Of a DNA stretch of 64,000 bases, positions 1 through 7,533 are shown in pieces (positions within the stretch are counted from its first letter, which is position 1; each line of letters begins with the position of its first letter). The DNA lies in NCBI GenBank assembly GCA_043497085.1, contig JBIEKI010000016.1; one strand, written 5' to 3'. This DNA is from Thalassobacillus sp043497085 (GTDB lineage: Bacteria > Bacillota > Bacilli > Bacillales > Halobacillaceae). The position numbers were made by a program, and so were the translations under genes. Below the pieces are notes generated by a model. That model ran no database searches. It saw nothing but the letters and a program-made list of their open reading frames with translations, and had not been told where the DNA came from.

Positions 1-35
1 TGAGCCATGGACCGAATGTGTTTCATTAGTTTCAT
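1..35 (-). CDS. Possible 5' end of a gene running off the left edge
   Basis: An ATG at 35-33 on the minus strand opens a frame reading MKLMKHIRSMA to the window edge. A purine-rich Shine-Dalgarno-like stretch (AAGGAAGGAT, 51-42) lies just upstream, but it forms one arm of a perfect hairpin (42-73). In B. subtilis the gene after ylbG on this strand is ylbH/rsmD; these residues do not resemble the usual start of RsmD. Only 11 codons are visible, so this may be chance. Confidence 0.25.
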   Translation of the reverse strand, partial: MKLMKHIRSMA

Positions 36-163
36 AAAATCATCCTTCCTTAGAAAATTCTTGAAGGAAGGATAACGTATATAAGGGGAGATACAAAAAT
101 TTTAGAGCTTAGCTTGACGGCTATGCACCGTTTCCCCGCCACCCTATCCTTTTTTTGATGAAC
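36..163 (-). ncRNA. csfG: Candidate CsfG sporulation small RNA
   Basis: In B. subtilis the ylbG-ylbH intergenic region encodes CsfG, a conserved sporulation sRNA under sigma-F/sigma-G control (first described as the ylbH leader). This stretch lies downstream of ylbG on the same strand. It holds a GC-rich block with a CGG-TGCATAG-CCG hairpin near 100-125, a single-stranded CUCCCC stretch near 80, and ends in a perfect 10-bp hairpin (73-64 with 51-42) followed by GATTTT, a weak terminator. A sigma-G-like promoter lies directly upstream. Identity rests on position, promoter and structure; no alignment to the RNA family was possible here. Confidence 0.5.
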
Positions 164-169
164 GAACCC

Positions 170-199
170 TACGTTGTAAGAAGATATCTTCCACATTCA
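170..199 (-). promoter_or_regulatory. Sigma-G-like promoter of the candidate CsfG RNA
   Basis: On the minus strand TGAATG (199-194) and CAACGTA (176-170) are 17 bp apart. The -35 fits the sigma-G consensus TGAATA well; the -10 fits CATNNTA only in part. The predicted start is near 163. Confidence 0.4.
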
Positions 200-274
200 C
201 TGCATGACAAGGTTGAATAAATCAGGAAGCAAGCCCTCTTTGTAGCTGTTACTATGGTTGAATGATTCTACCTA

Positions 275-495
275 CCCATGTTTCCGTTTCTCTTATAAAC
301 GCAAGGAGGGCCGGGAAATTGCGAGACTCCAATGGGAGGATAGTACATGGTGAGATCCCGCAGGGCTTTAGCCCGAGGAAGCTCACCGTACGCCCATGGA
401 AAGCGAGTGATTTCCCGGACCTCCAAACGCTCACAACCGTAACGGACACAGTTTCTCTCGAAACTGTGTCTTCAAGTAAAGGGAGCTTAACTGTA
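275..495 (-). repeat. Dispersed GC-rich intergenic repeat, family A, single copy
   Basis: Read on the minus strand this copy begins with AGCTCCCTTTACTTGAAGAC, continues through a perfect 11-bp hairpin (GACACAGTTTC with GAAACTGTGTC, 446-471) and the palindromic core CGGGAAATCACTCGCTTTCC ... GGAGTCTCGCAATTTCCCG. Related copies lie at 6824-7410, 27735-28285 and 39055-39275. Short open frames inside it on both strands have no ribosome sites and are not genes. Confidence 0.85.
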
Positions 496-530
496 AGATC
501 AAAACTAAGATTTTAACAGAACCAAAATAA

Positions 531-564
531 AAAGAAGCCAGTCCGTCTTTGGACTGGCTTCTTT
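531..564 (-). terminator. Terminator after ylbG
   Basis: A perfect 14-bp stem (531-544 with 551-564, loop of 6) is followed on the minus strand by TTATTTT. It overlaps the last base of the ylbG stop codon. Confidence 0.9.
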
Positions 565-839
565 CATATTCCCATTTTATAGTCGTATTGCTTTGCTTTA
601 TCCGGTTTTGCGTTTTCGTAGTCTGTTTTGACTTCTGGTTTATAGGAAGGGACGACTTTCGAGACGAATGGGAACCGCTCGAGTTTTTCCATTGTTTCCT
701 CATGCCGCTCCTTGTCTACATAAAGGATCGCATACTTGCTTTTTTTTGAGGCATAGATTAAATGGCCATGCTTTTTTATTTGTCTTAAATTTTTCATGTG
801 CTGAAAATAAATGACCATACCTTGTCGTTGCACGTTCAT
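564..839 (-). CDS. ylbG: YlbG family protein (DUF2129)
   Basis: A 91-residue cytosolic protein matching YlbG in length and pattern, with the conserved end PSYKPEVKTDYENAKPDKAKQYDYKMGI-like (PSYKP, KAK-YDYK-GI). Its function is unknown; it is widespread in Bacilli, usually beside ylbF and rsmD. The start MNVQRQG is chosen because GAGGAAG lies 5 bases upstream and a sigma-A-like promoter (874-902) lies inside the longer reading frame that could be drawn to 926. It is the last gene of the ylbB-ylbG series, separated from ylbF by an inserted plus-strand gene, so it needs its own promoter. Confidence 0.9.
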   Translation of the reverse strand: MNVQRQGMVIYFQHMKNLRQIKKHGHLIYASKKSKYAILYVDKERHEETMEKLERFPFVSKVVPSYKPEVKTDYENAKPDKAKQYDYKMGI

Positions 840-873
840 ATTTGCTTCCTCGCTTTTATAGGCATTTACAGCA

Positions 874-902
874 AGTGTATCAGAATTATAATTTTCAGGC
901 AA
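874..902 (-). promoter_or_regulatory. Sigma-A-like promoter for ylbG
   Basis: On the minus strand TTGCCT (902-897) and TACACT (879-874) are 17 bp apart. The start point would fall near 867, leaving a leader of about 28 bases. Confidence 0.5.
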
Positions 903-987
903 TTGTTCTAAATATCTGCTCTCCATTGAAAATGTCTCTACAGAGAGATAGGATAGAATAAAAGTGGCTATCCAGAGGAGGGACGGT

Positions 988-1317
988 ATGACAGATCATG
1001 AACGAGCATGGGAGAAATTCATCGCATTTATGGAACAGGCAGAAATCATTGAAAAATTTACCGTAAAAACTTATACCGGTCTCCCATTTGTATATATAAA
1101 GCCTCTGAAAGAGACTTCCCGCCTCGAAATCGAAGACCTTTTGAAACGGGCTGCAGCATCTGCCATGAAAGGAAAACGCCTGACCCTTGCGATGAGTTAC
1201 GTTCGCAAAAGCCAGGCGCTCTATGTGTATAGGGTCCGTTTTTTGGTCCCTCAGCGTAAAATGTTCTGTTGCGGGAATCTATGTGATGACTGTATAAGGT
1301 TCACAGATCCTTTTTGA
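988..1317 (+). CDS. Small hypothetical protein with C-terminal cysteine cluster
   Basis: A 109-residue protein not recognised by family. It is hydrophilic, with a predicted alpha/beta make-up and no signal peptide or membrane segment. Its end carries four cysteines in the pattern CCGNLCDDC (about residues 94-102), which could bind a metal. The start at 988 is set by AGAGGAGGG six bases upstream; an in-frame GTG at 964 precedes that site. It lies on the opposite strand between ylbF and ylbG, and its stop is one base from the ylbF stop. B. subtilis has no gene here, so it is an insertion into the ylb series in this lineage. Confidence 0.75.
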   Translation: MTDHERAWEKFIAFMEQAEIIEKFTVKTYTGLPFVYIKPLKETSRLEIEDLLKRAAASAMKGKRLTLAMSYVRKSQALYVYRVRFLVPQRKMFCCGNLCDDCIRFTDPF

Positions 1318-1318
1318 A

Positions 1319-1756
1319 TCAGGAAGCGCACCCACAACCGCCGCCAGTACCACAGCCACAGCCACTGTCAGTCAGGGCCATGCCATCACGAGGTACTTTG
1401 ATATTTTCGGAAACACTGAAGGCCACATGTTGACTCACTTCATCAAGAAGTTTTTGAAGATCCCGCTCTCTTAATTTGAAGGCGGCAACCTTTTCATTCA
1501 TGTCCATTTCCCGTTTAACGGAACGAACTTCTTTCATTATCCGATAATAGTCAGGATGGTAACGGCCAAACCGCTGTACATCTTCGTATTGATCTTTGAT
1601 TTTCTGGAAATCACGGATCAAGCGTTGTGCCTCTTCATCTTCTTCCAACTGCTTCTTAGCAGTTTGATACGCATCCATGACATCAGATTGTAATATCATT
1701 TGCCCGATATGTTCAGATGAATCCAACACATCGACAATTTCTATCGTGGCCAGCAT
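1319..1756 (-). CDS. ylbF: YlbF, Y-complex subunit
   Basis: A 145-residue helical protein of the YlbF/YmcA family. In B. subtilis YlbF with YmcA and YaaT forms the Fe-S-containing Y-complex, which steers RNase Y in mRNA maturation and is needed for competence, biofilm and sporulation. The central block QRLIRDFQKIKDQYEDVQRF and GRYHPDY is typical, and the C-terminus is a cysteine/glycine tail (CGCGTGGGCGC) like that of B. subtilis YlbF, implicated in cluster binding. The start MLATIEI is preceded by GGAGGTG; an upstream in-frame ATG lacks a ribosome site. Its 3' end abuts the convergent gene at 988. Confidence 0.93.
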   Translation of the reverse strand: MLATIEIVDVLDSSEHIGQMILQSDVMDAYQTAKKQLEEDEEAQRLIRDFQKIKDQYEDVQRFGRYHPDYYRIMKEVRSVKREMDMNEKVAAFKLRERDLQKLLDEVSQHVAFSVSENIKVPRDGMALTDSGCGCGTGGGCGCAS

Positions 1757-1814
1757 TTGTTTCACCTCCACCTTTATCATAACAAATGTGGAAAGATAAA
1801 GAAATGCACGATGA

Positions 1815-2051
1815 TTATTCTTCTTTCATCACCTTGGCCATTTGAATCAGCATATTTACCATTTGCAGCTGGTTTCCGACTTTTTCCATACGCTGGATCG
1901 GCGTTTTACCAAAGAAACGTTTCATTTCTTTATCGAACTGTACTTGCTGACCGGGTTCACGGGCAAGTTTCCGATACCATTCCGGGTTAAGCCGTATGAA
2001 AGCCAGCCGCTCTTCATTAGCTTTTAAAAATTGATAATTTTCAGGTTGCAT
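1815..2051 (-). CDS. ylbE: YlbE family protein
   Basis: A 78-residue protein with the YlbE pattern: an early FIRLNPEWYRKLAREP block (the WYRKL motif) and a methionine-rich amphipathic end (LQMVNMLIQMAKVM). The function is unknown. It is preceded by AAAGGACTGAGG, follows ylbD by 6 bases and precedes ylbF, as in B. subtilis, so the three are probably co-transcribed. Confidence 0.88.
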   Translation of the reverse strand: MQPENYQFLKANEERLAFIRLNPEWYRKLAREPGQQVQFDKEMKRFFGKTPIQRMEKVGNQLQMVNMLIQMAKVMKEE

Positions 2052-2057
2052 GGTTCC

Positions 2058-2447
2058 TCAGTCCTTTAAAAACGGAAAATTATTGGAATGATTGCCTTTC
2101 GAAGAGCTTTTCATTTCCTGGAATTGCTTCACCAGTGTCTGCAGGTTTCCCAGCGCACCGTTCAAGTGGTGAATATGGCCATTGATATTATCCCAGTTGA
2201 CTTGATCGACCATTTGCACAAATTGGTTCATCCATTCTTTTTTATCGGTACTTTTTGTTTCCCTTTGTTGATCATCATCAGTTCGATAATCATCAAAAAT
2301 CGGATCGTCTTCACCAAGTAAAAGCCATTTTTCATAATACTCCTGAAGCTTCTTTCTGTCATTGCGCAACTCACTTTTCAATTTCGGATGGTCATTGACA
2401 AAGTTACGGAACTGTTCAACACTTGGATGAAGCTTGTTTCTATCCAT
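2058..2447 (-). CDS. ylbD: YlbD family spore coat-like protein
   Basis: A 129-residue acidic protein of the YlbD family, described in B. subtilis as a putative spore coat protein. The N-terminal half (LHPSVEQFRNFVNDHPKL, then KKLQEYYEKWLLLGEDDP) is the conserved part; the middle is low-complexity D/Q/K-rich and the end is S/N-rich. The ATG at 2447 is chosen because AAAGGGG stands 8 bases upstream; a GTG three codons earlier would overlap the ribosome site. It is followed closely by ylbE. Confidence 0.85.
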   Translation of the reverse strand: MDRNKLHPSVEQFRNFVNDHPKLKSELRNDRKKLQEYYEKWLLLGEDDPIFDDYRTDDDQQRETKSTDKKEWMNQFVQMVDQVNWDNINGHIHHLNGALGNLQTLVKQFQEMKSSSKGNHSNNFPFLKD

Positions 2448-2532
2448 ATGCTGCACCCCTTTACTTCAAGTATTCCCCGGTATTAGCCTATGCCCGGGTA
2501 GTGAATTTGTGCCTAAAGCAAGGAGGAATTTC

Positions 2533-2901
2533 ATGTTCATCGCATCGATCGTCATCCCTATCCTGATCTTCTATTTCTACCACCGTACAAAAAAAGAACG
2601 GCAAAGCTATTATAATGAATGGGTTGATATGGGAAAGACTAATGAATCAGCCGTGCTGGAAGGTACAGTAGTCCGTGCAGCGGTATATCAAGAAAAACAC
2701 TATCAGGATCTTTACTTATCAGTTACTGAACTATGGGTGGATAGTAAAAGAGGCAGAATAAAAGCAATAAAAAAAGAACCCGCCTGCCCAACTCATGAGC
2801 AAGCGAAGTTCGAAACTGGTCAATATGCCCGGCTTTCCGGCGAATGGCATCACTCGATTTTTTATTTTTCCTGCATCCTGGAGTCATCACCTGGGCACTA
2901 G
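2533..2901 (+). CDS. Small membrane-anchored hypothetical protein
   Basis: A 122-residue protein with an N-terminal hydrophobic segment (IASIVIPILIFYFYHR, about residues 3-18) and a polar domain predicted to be cytosolic by the positive-inside rule. It belongs to no family I can name. The start is set by AGGAGGAATTTC immediately before ATG 2533; a longer frame to 2434 lacks a ribosome site. It is transcribed against the ylb genes, between ylbD and ylbC, and its last 15 bases overlap the 3' end of ylbC in convergent arrangement. It is absent from the B. subtilis locus. Confidence 0.7.
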   Translation: MFIASIVIPILIFYFYHRTKKERQSYYNEWVDMGKTNESAVLEGTVVRAAVYQEKHYQDLYLSVTELWVDSKRGRIKAIKKEPACPTHEQAKFETGQYARLSGEWHHSIFYFSCILESSPGH

Positions 2902-3969
2902 GAAATTCTGCGTGTAATAATCCTTATACACCCCTACACCAAGGTGGGAATAACGATCATGCAGTAATGCCTCCCTGTGTCCTTCACTATTGAGCCATCC
3001 TTCCATGGCAGCAGCAGCATCCGGGTATTGAGCCGCTATATTTTCACCCGCGCTTGAATAGGTGACTCCATCTGCTTTCAGCCGTTCCTGGAGACCAATG
3101 CCTTCTGGCGTATAATGGGAAAAATAATTATTTTCTCGCATATCTTTACTATGCTTGAAGGCTACCTCGGCAACTGGCTGATACCATTCCAGCCGCTCTT
3201 TACCGAAGCGGATTCTGTAGCGGTTGGTAATATCCAATATTTGTTTTTCTCTCGCCGTTTCGATCGCTTCCCACTCTTCTTCTATAACTGCAGACTTCGG
3301 CAGCTTTCCTCGATAAGAAACCTGATAAGGCTGTTGTTTTAACAACACTTCATAATTCATTACCCTGATAGAGGAAAGCCGATCTGTAAATGTATCAAAA
3401 TACAACTGGGCATAGACGCTGTCACTCAATTGAACTAAAGGTCTCGATGCAAGGTCGTCCTCTGACAAGATAAATGTATAGTGTTCAATACCCTTTTTAT
3501 AAGTGACCTCTTTCGTAAAATCATGCTGTGATTTTACCGTTTGATAATCATCTCCAATGGTAAGGGGATCCGCTTCAGCGGCAGCACCGGTTAAAAACCA
3601 GGTAGAAATCTTTCCGTCTTCTATGCCGAACTGAAGGTATTTTTCCGGATCCGTATTATACACCCACCACGTATAGCCATAGGCGCTCGGATCTTTTCGC
3701 TGTGGTTGCCCATAAGTATCAAGGAGTGCTTGTTTATCTTTGCCGATCCATTTATACATATCCCCTTCCAATGATAAACTTTCTTCTTTGGTCATATCAT
3801 CAGGGGGAGGTGCCTCTTCTTCCTGTTCAAGCATTTCTGCTATTTTCCCGGCTGCATCCATCCCTTTTTCCAGGCCTTCCTCCAACGTGTTGTCAGCGAA
3901 ATCCCCTGTTATAACCAGGTAGACACCAGCAGCCAACATAATCAGTACAATGAAGCGAATAAAGTTCAT
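2887..3969 (-). CDS. ylbC: YlbC, CAP-domain protein
   Basis: A 360-residue protein with an N-terminal membrane anchor or signal (residues 5-22, FIVLIMLAAGVYLVITG), an acidic linker, a CAP-associated domain (about 65-225) and a C-terminal CAP/SCP domain (about 240-355) with HSKDMRENNYFSHYTP, AGENIA and GHREALLHDRYSHLGVG, including the usual His and Glu residues. It probably acts outside the membrane; the substrate is unknown. The start is preceded by AAGGGAGAG. It sits between ylbB and ylbD as in B. subtilis. Confidence 0.92.
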   Translation of the reverse strand: MNFIRFIVLIMLAAGVYLVITGDFADNTLEEGLEKGMDAAGKIAEMLEQEEEAPPPDDMTKEESLSLEGDMYKWIGKDKQALLDTYGQPQRKDPSAYGYTWWVYNTDPEKYLQFGIEDGKISTWFLTGAAAEADPLTIGDDYQTVKSQHDFTKEVTYKKGIEHYTFILSEDDLASRPLVQLSDSVYAQLYFDTFTDRLSSIRVMNYEVLLKQQPYQVSYRGKLPKSAVIEEEWEAIETAREKQILDITNRYRIRFGKERLEWYQPVAEVAFKHSKDMRENNYFSHYTPEGIGLQERLKADGVTYSSAGENIAAQYPDAAAAMEGWLNSEGHREALLHDRYSHLGVGVYKDYYTQNFLVPR

Positions 3970-4111
3970 GGCTTCTCTCCCTTATTTAATATCGTGCTGT
4001 TTCTAGTCGATGCTACTCTATTTTTATCATCAGTATAGTCTAAGCCGCAACTATTTATGACTATGTAATACGAGCATAAGGGGCTTTCTGCGTCAGGGGA
4101 TTGGATTGAAA

Positions 4112-4149
4112 CAGAAGAAAAACGATCCTGCCGTAGCAGAACCGTTTTC
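4112..4149 (-). terminator. Terminator after ylbB
   Basis: On the minus strand AAAACGGTTCTGC and GCAGGATCGTTTT pair (13 bp with two G-U pairs, loop TACG), followed by a T-rich tail. Between it and ylbC (3970-4111) nothing gene-like was seen. Confidence 0.8.
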
Positions 4150-4156
4150 ACTTGTA

Positions 4157-4585
4157 CTAGTGCAATTCCGGACGTTCAGATATTTCTTCCAAAGCTCTTC
4201 CTGCTGCTTCATCAGACATATCTTCTACAGATAGATCTCCTAGTGAAAGGATGCCAACAAGCTTGCCTTGTTCGACGACTGGAAGACGACGAACCTGGTG
4301 TTCAGCCATCACATTACTAGCTTCCTGCAAAGTTGCATCAGGAGCTACGTGATAGAGCTTGTCACTCATTACCTCCTGGATTGGAGTAGAGCCTGGCTTT
4401 TTATTCGCGTATCCACGGATAACCAAATCACGGTCTGTCACCATTCCGAGTAATTCCTGGTTGCTTCCGCATACCGGCACAGCACCAACATTTCTTTCCT
4501 TCATCATTGTGGCAGCATCGAATAAATGATCATCCGTTGTACAGGCAGAAACCTCTCCAGTCATGATCTCACGTACTGTTTTCAT
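4157..4585 (-). CDS. ylbB: YlbB, tandem CBS domain protein
   Basis: A 142-residue cytosolic protein made of two CBS motifs: residues 7-60 (IMTGEVSACTTDD, then VGAVPVCG, MVTDRDLVIRG) and 72-125 (VMSDKLYHVAPD, RRLPVVEQGKLVGILSLGDL). Such pairs bind adenosine nucleotides; the partner is unknown. The start MKTVREIM follows AGGAGGGTACACAATA; a longer frame to 4654 is ignored because it lies upstream of that site. It is first in the ylbB-ylbG series and diverges from the YugN-like gene. Confidence 0.92.
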   Translation of the reverse strand: MKTVREIMTGEVSACTTDDHLFDAATMMKERNVGAVPVCGSNQELLGMVTDRDLVIRGYANKKPGSTPIQEVMSDKLYHVAPDATLQEASNVMAEHQVRRLPVVEQGKLVGILSLGDLSVEDMSDEAAGRALEEISERPELH

Positions 4586-4769
4586 TATTGTGTACCCTCC
4601 TTTATACTTAAAAAAGACAGACAATCCTGTCCATTCAACAGGTAGTTTATCCAAAAAGGGAGAAAGTTTGCATGCAACAGGTGAGGATTTATAGTATAAT
4701 AAATTGCATCATGCTTGATTTCATACTATGATAAGCTTAACTACATACAATTTTTGCGAGGTGTTTGAA

Positions 4770-5141
4770 ATGAAACTGGAAGCTACAGGGATTGAAGGAT
4801 TAGTCATCAAACAAAAGCCGCTCCATCATATTTTGAACAAAGCGGGATTCATCCGTGGAGGCCAATGGGACTATGAGCGCGTTACTTACGATTACAAAAT
4901 CGGCTCACCTGAAAAGAACATTACTTATTATGTACGTATCCAGGGGTATGCGATCGAAGGGGAAGTTGATTCTGGTACAGGTGTCTTCAAAATGCTTCCT
5001 CCCCTTCTAGGACGTCATTATTATCCACACGGAGTTGAATATGGCGAACAGGAAGGTTTCTCTCAAAACCTGATCGATCGTGCCAATAAATTAGTCGCAA
5101 AAGCTGCAGAAGACATCAAAAAGCATCAGGAAGTAGTCTGA
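4770..5141 (+). CDS. YugN-like family protein
   Basis: A 123-residue cytosolic protein of the YugN-like family, of unknown function. Recognisable segments are GGQWDYERVTYDYKI and TYYVRIQGYAIEGEVD, followed by PPLLGRHYYPHGVEY. The start MKLEATG follows GAGGTG by 6 bases; an in-frame ATG at 4728 has no ribosome site. It is monocistronic, with its own terminator, and diverges from ylbB. In B. subtilis ylbA stands in this position. Confidence 0.8.
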   Translation: MKLEATGIEGLVIKQKPLHHILNKAGFIRGGQWDYERVTYDYKIGSPEKNITYYVRIQGYAIEGEVDSGTGVFKMLPPLLGRHYYPHGVEYGEQEGFSQNLIDRANKLVAKAAEDIKKHQEVV

Positions 5142-5152
5142 ACCTCTGCCGC

Positions 5153-5187
5153 TGCCGCATCCTAGTTGATAGGTTGCGGTTTTTTAT
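5153..5187 (+). terminator. Terminator after the YugN-like gene
   Basis: CCGCATCCTA (5155-5164) pairs with TAGGTTGCGG (5170-5179) with one mismatch, followed by TTTTTTATT. Confidence 0.8.
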
Positions 5188-5278
5188 TACATTCTAACCT
5201 GCATGACTGTTCAAAAGGCCTCTGTTTTGCTATATTTTGAAGTATAGGTGTTATTAGGAAAGGAGATACATAACTAAA

Positions 5279-6337
5279 TTGTTCCGCTACCTTACAAAAC
5301 GACAATGGATTCTGATTATTATATCTGTACTATTTATTATTGCGGCTTATTTTCTGCTGCCCGTATCCGTTCCTTTGATCGCAGCTTTCGTTACAGCATT
5401 ATTTCTTAACCCAGCAATTCGTATGCTGCAATTTCGATTTCGGATGAAACGAAAACTTTCCGTTATCATAACCTTTTTACTTTTTTTGCTGCTTATCAGC
5501 ATACTGGGTACATTCATCATCACAAAAACCGTCACACAAGTGGCTCATTTGACGGAAAATGCTCCTACTTACGTGAAAGAAATAAATCTAATCGTGCAGG
5601 ATTGGGAAGAAAGCATCGATCGATATGCCCAGGATCTTCCGGATGAATTTGTGACAGAGATTACAGCAGGAATGCAAAGTAATGTGAAGAACCTGAGCGA
5701 AACGATCACGAATAATTTAACGATCGAAAACATTACGAAAGTGTTTGCTAAAATCCCGGAATATTTGGTCAGCTTTTTAGTATACTTGATCGCACTTTTT
5801 CTATTTATGCTGGAAATGCCACGCTTGAAAGAAAACGCATATGATCATATGACGGAGGAAACTTCAGAAAAAGTCAAGTTCATGAATGCCCGTTTGTCTT
5901 ATGTCGTATTCGGATTTTTAAAAGCGCAATTCCTGGTAAGTATCATCATTTTCATTGTAACCTTGATCGGTTTGCTGTTCATATCACCTGAAGTTGCGGT
6001 GATCATGTCATTGATCATCTGGGCGATAGACTTCATCCCTATCATCGGATCAATCGTCATTTTAGCTCCCTGGTCGTTATATATGTACCTGGCGGGTGAT
6101 ATTGTAACTGGAACAAAATTAGCGATTTTAGCAGTCCTTCTCCTTGCTATCCGCCGTACTGTGGAGCCGAAAGTGATGGGACGACATATCGGACTTTCTC
6201 CGCTGGCAACTTTGATTGCGATGTTCCTCGGATTGCAATTAATGGGTATCATGGGATTTATTTTAGGGCCTTTGATCTTAATCGCCTTCAATTCCGCTAA
6301 AGAAGCAGGAATCATCCGATGGAACTACAAAATTTAA
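5279..6337 (+). CDS. AI-2E family transporter / YtvI-like permease
   Basis: A 352-residue polytopic membrane protein with the layout of the AI-2E exporter family (B. subtilis YtvI, YrrI, YueF, YdbI): two N-terminal helices, a helix near 65-90, a soluble domain of about 100 residues (100-170), then clustered helices to the end with PEVAVIMSLIIWAIDFIPIIG and a PLILIAFNSA end. Substrates are mostly unproven. The start is TTG at 5279, with AAAGGAGA 13 bases upstream; no ATG occurs before about codon 59, so a non-ATG start is required. Not present at this place in B. subtilis. Confidence 0.88.
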   Translation: MFRYLTKRQWILIIISVLFIIAAYFLLPVSVPLIAAFVTALFLNPAIRMLQFRFRMKRKLSVIITFLLFLLLISILGTFIITKTVTQVAHLTENAPTYVKEINLIVQDWEESIDRYAQDLPDEFVTEITAGMQSNVKNLSETITNNLTIENITKVFAKIPEYLVSFLVYLIALFLFMLEMPRLKENAYDHMTEETSEKVKFMNARLSYVVFGFLKAQFLVSIIIFIVTLIGLLFISPEVAVIMSLIIWAIDFIPIIGSIVILAPWSLYMYLAGDIVTGTKLAILAVLLLAIRRTVEPKVMGRHIGLSPLATLIAMFLGLQLMGIMGFILGPLILIAFNSAKEAGIIRWNYKI

Positions 6338-6344
6338 TAGGATT

Positions 6345-6377
6345 AAAAAAGCTCAGAGTATTTAGCTCTGAGCTTTT
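6345..6377. terminator. Bidirectional terminator
   Basis: AAAAGCTCAGAG (6347-6358) pairs with CTCTGAGCTTTT (6366-6377), flanked by A-run and T-run. It serves the convergent permease (plus) and lipoprotein (minus) genes. Confidence 0.88.
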
Positions 6378-6393
6378 CTTTCCTTCAGGGGTT

Positions 6394-6777
6394 TCAGTGA
6401 CTAAAGTTTTTAACGAAAAACGCTTCCATAGCTCTGATGTCATTAGTACGATAGGTTATCCCTTCGGTGTCAAAAACAATAAATTCAGGTAACTGAGTGA
6501 TATTCAATGCTTGTCCATAATGATAAGGTTCGGTTGGAATCTCTTCTAAAATTTCAAACGAATTAATGGTAGCTTCCCATACCTCTTCTTGTTCTATGGT
6601 AAAGGTTTCATTGATAAGTGACTGGAACGCTTCAGGTGGCATATCATCTTTAAATGCAACCACATTATATTTTCCTTCTACATTTGACTTCAGCTCATTC
6701 ACAAGCTTCTCTTCCTCAGAAGTACAACCGGCCAGCAAAATACTAAATAAAACCGCTGTCAAAAGGACTTTTCTCAT
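6394..6777 (-). CDS. Small lipoprotein, unknown function
   Basis: A 127-residue secreted lipoprotein: signal MRKVLLTAVLFSILLAGC with a clear LAGC lipobox, then an acidic domain. The C-terminal part (LNITQLPEFIVFDTEGI) resembles the cis-proline region of thioredoxin folds, but no CxxC is present. It shares ITQLP and its overall build with the lipoprotein at 38676, suggesting a common family. The second of two adjacent ATGs is used because AGGGGG is then at better spacing. Monocistronic. Confidence 0.75.
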   Translation of the reverse strand: MRKVLLTAVLFSILLAGCTSEEEKLVNELKSNVEGKYNVVAFKDDMPPEAFQSLINETFTIEQEEVWEATINSFEILEEIPTEPYHYGQALNITQLPEFIVFDTEGITYRTNDIRAMEAFFVKNFSH

Positions 6778-6823
6778 CATACTCCCCCTGTTATATATAA
6801 TAATGTTGATTTACAGTTAAAGC

Positions 6824-7410
6824 TCCCTTTAATTGAGGACTCAGTTTCAAGATAGTTGGGGCCGTTACCATGAAAAAAATGAGATGGTCCGGGAAACGAC
6901 TCGCTTTCCTGCGGGGGACCTGGCAAGCTTCCTCGGGCTAAAAGCCCTGCGGGATCTCGCCTAGCCCCTTCTCCCGCGGGAGTCTCGCCGTTTCCCTTCC
7001 CATCCAGCCAGTATTGTAATAAACGGACCCTTCAAAAAGAGAATAGTGCTCAACTAAAAACTTCATCCGAAAGCATTTATAGAGGATATAAAGGGCAGAA
7101 GTCTTCTTTCAAAAATCATGGGCTGTATTCCCCACAAGTGTGATTTCCAGAACTTCCTATGGCAAAGGGCGTAGGGGAACTGCGAGACTCCTCGAAAATG
7201 CTACGCATTTCCTTCGTGCGTGGGTTAAGTCAAGGTGAAAATTCAAAGTCCTGTGGGAAATGCGTGTTAGCTGAGACCCCACAGAGCGTCAGCTCGAGGA
7301 GGCTCATCACTCGCCCACGGAAAGCGAGTTGTTCCCCAACGCCCTTCCTCTCTTACAATATCTCGAAATCAAGTCTGCGACTTTTCGGCTCTATACTTGA
7401 ATAAGCAGGA
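6824..7410. repeat. Composite family A repeat (inverted pair)
   Basis: Two diverged copies of the GC-rich repeat stand in opposite orientation: a left copy (6831-7030) with the core GGGAAACGACTCGCTTTCC ... GGGAGTCTCGCCGTTTCCC and a right copy (about 7100-7405) whose reverse complement has the same core. The whole is matched across its length by 27735-28285. The right copy carries about 58 extra bases (7193-7250) absent from its counterpart. This fills the 750-base gap between the lipoprotein and the GNAT genes; no gene was found in it. Confidence 0.85.
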
Positions 7411-7459
7411 TATACTCTAATCATACTTATCAACATTGATTTTTATCTCTAATCTTAAC

Positions 7460-7496
7460 AAAACAAACGCCCAGGCAGGAAAGCCTGGACGTTTTT
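7460..7496 (-). terminator. Terminator after the GNAT pair
   Basis: ACGCCCAGGC (7467-7476) pairs with GCCTGGACGT (7483-7492), with one G-U pair, followed by TTTGTTTTG on the minus strand. Confidence 0.8.
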
Positions 7497-7533
7497 AATG
7501 TCTTACTTATTCGTTATTCTATTAATCAGCAGA

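Noticed and set aside
252..516. Open frames on both strands at 252-449 and 262-516
   Set aside because: They lie within a family A repeat, have no ribosome site, and the corresponding frames are broken in other copies.
3966..4151. 61-codon minus-strand frame upstream of ylbC
   Set aside because: It starts inside the ylbB terminator hairpin and has no ribosome site.
7159..7404. Open frame of 81 codons
   Set aside because: It lies inside a composite repeat; the matching copy at 28035-28285 does not keep the frame.
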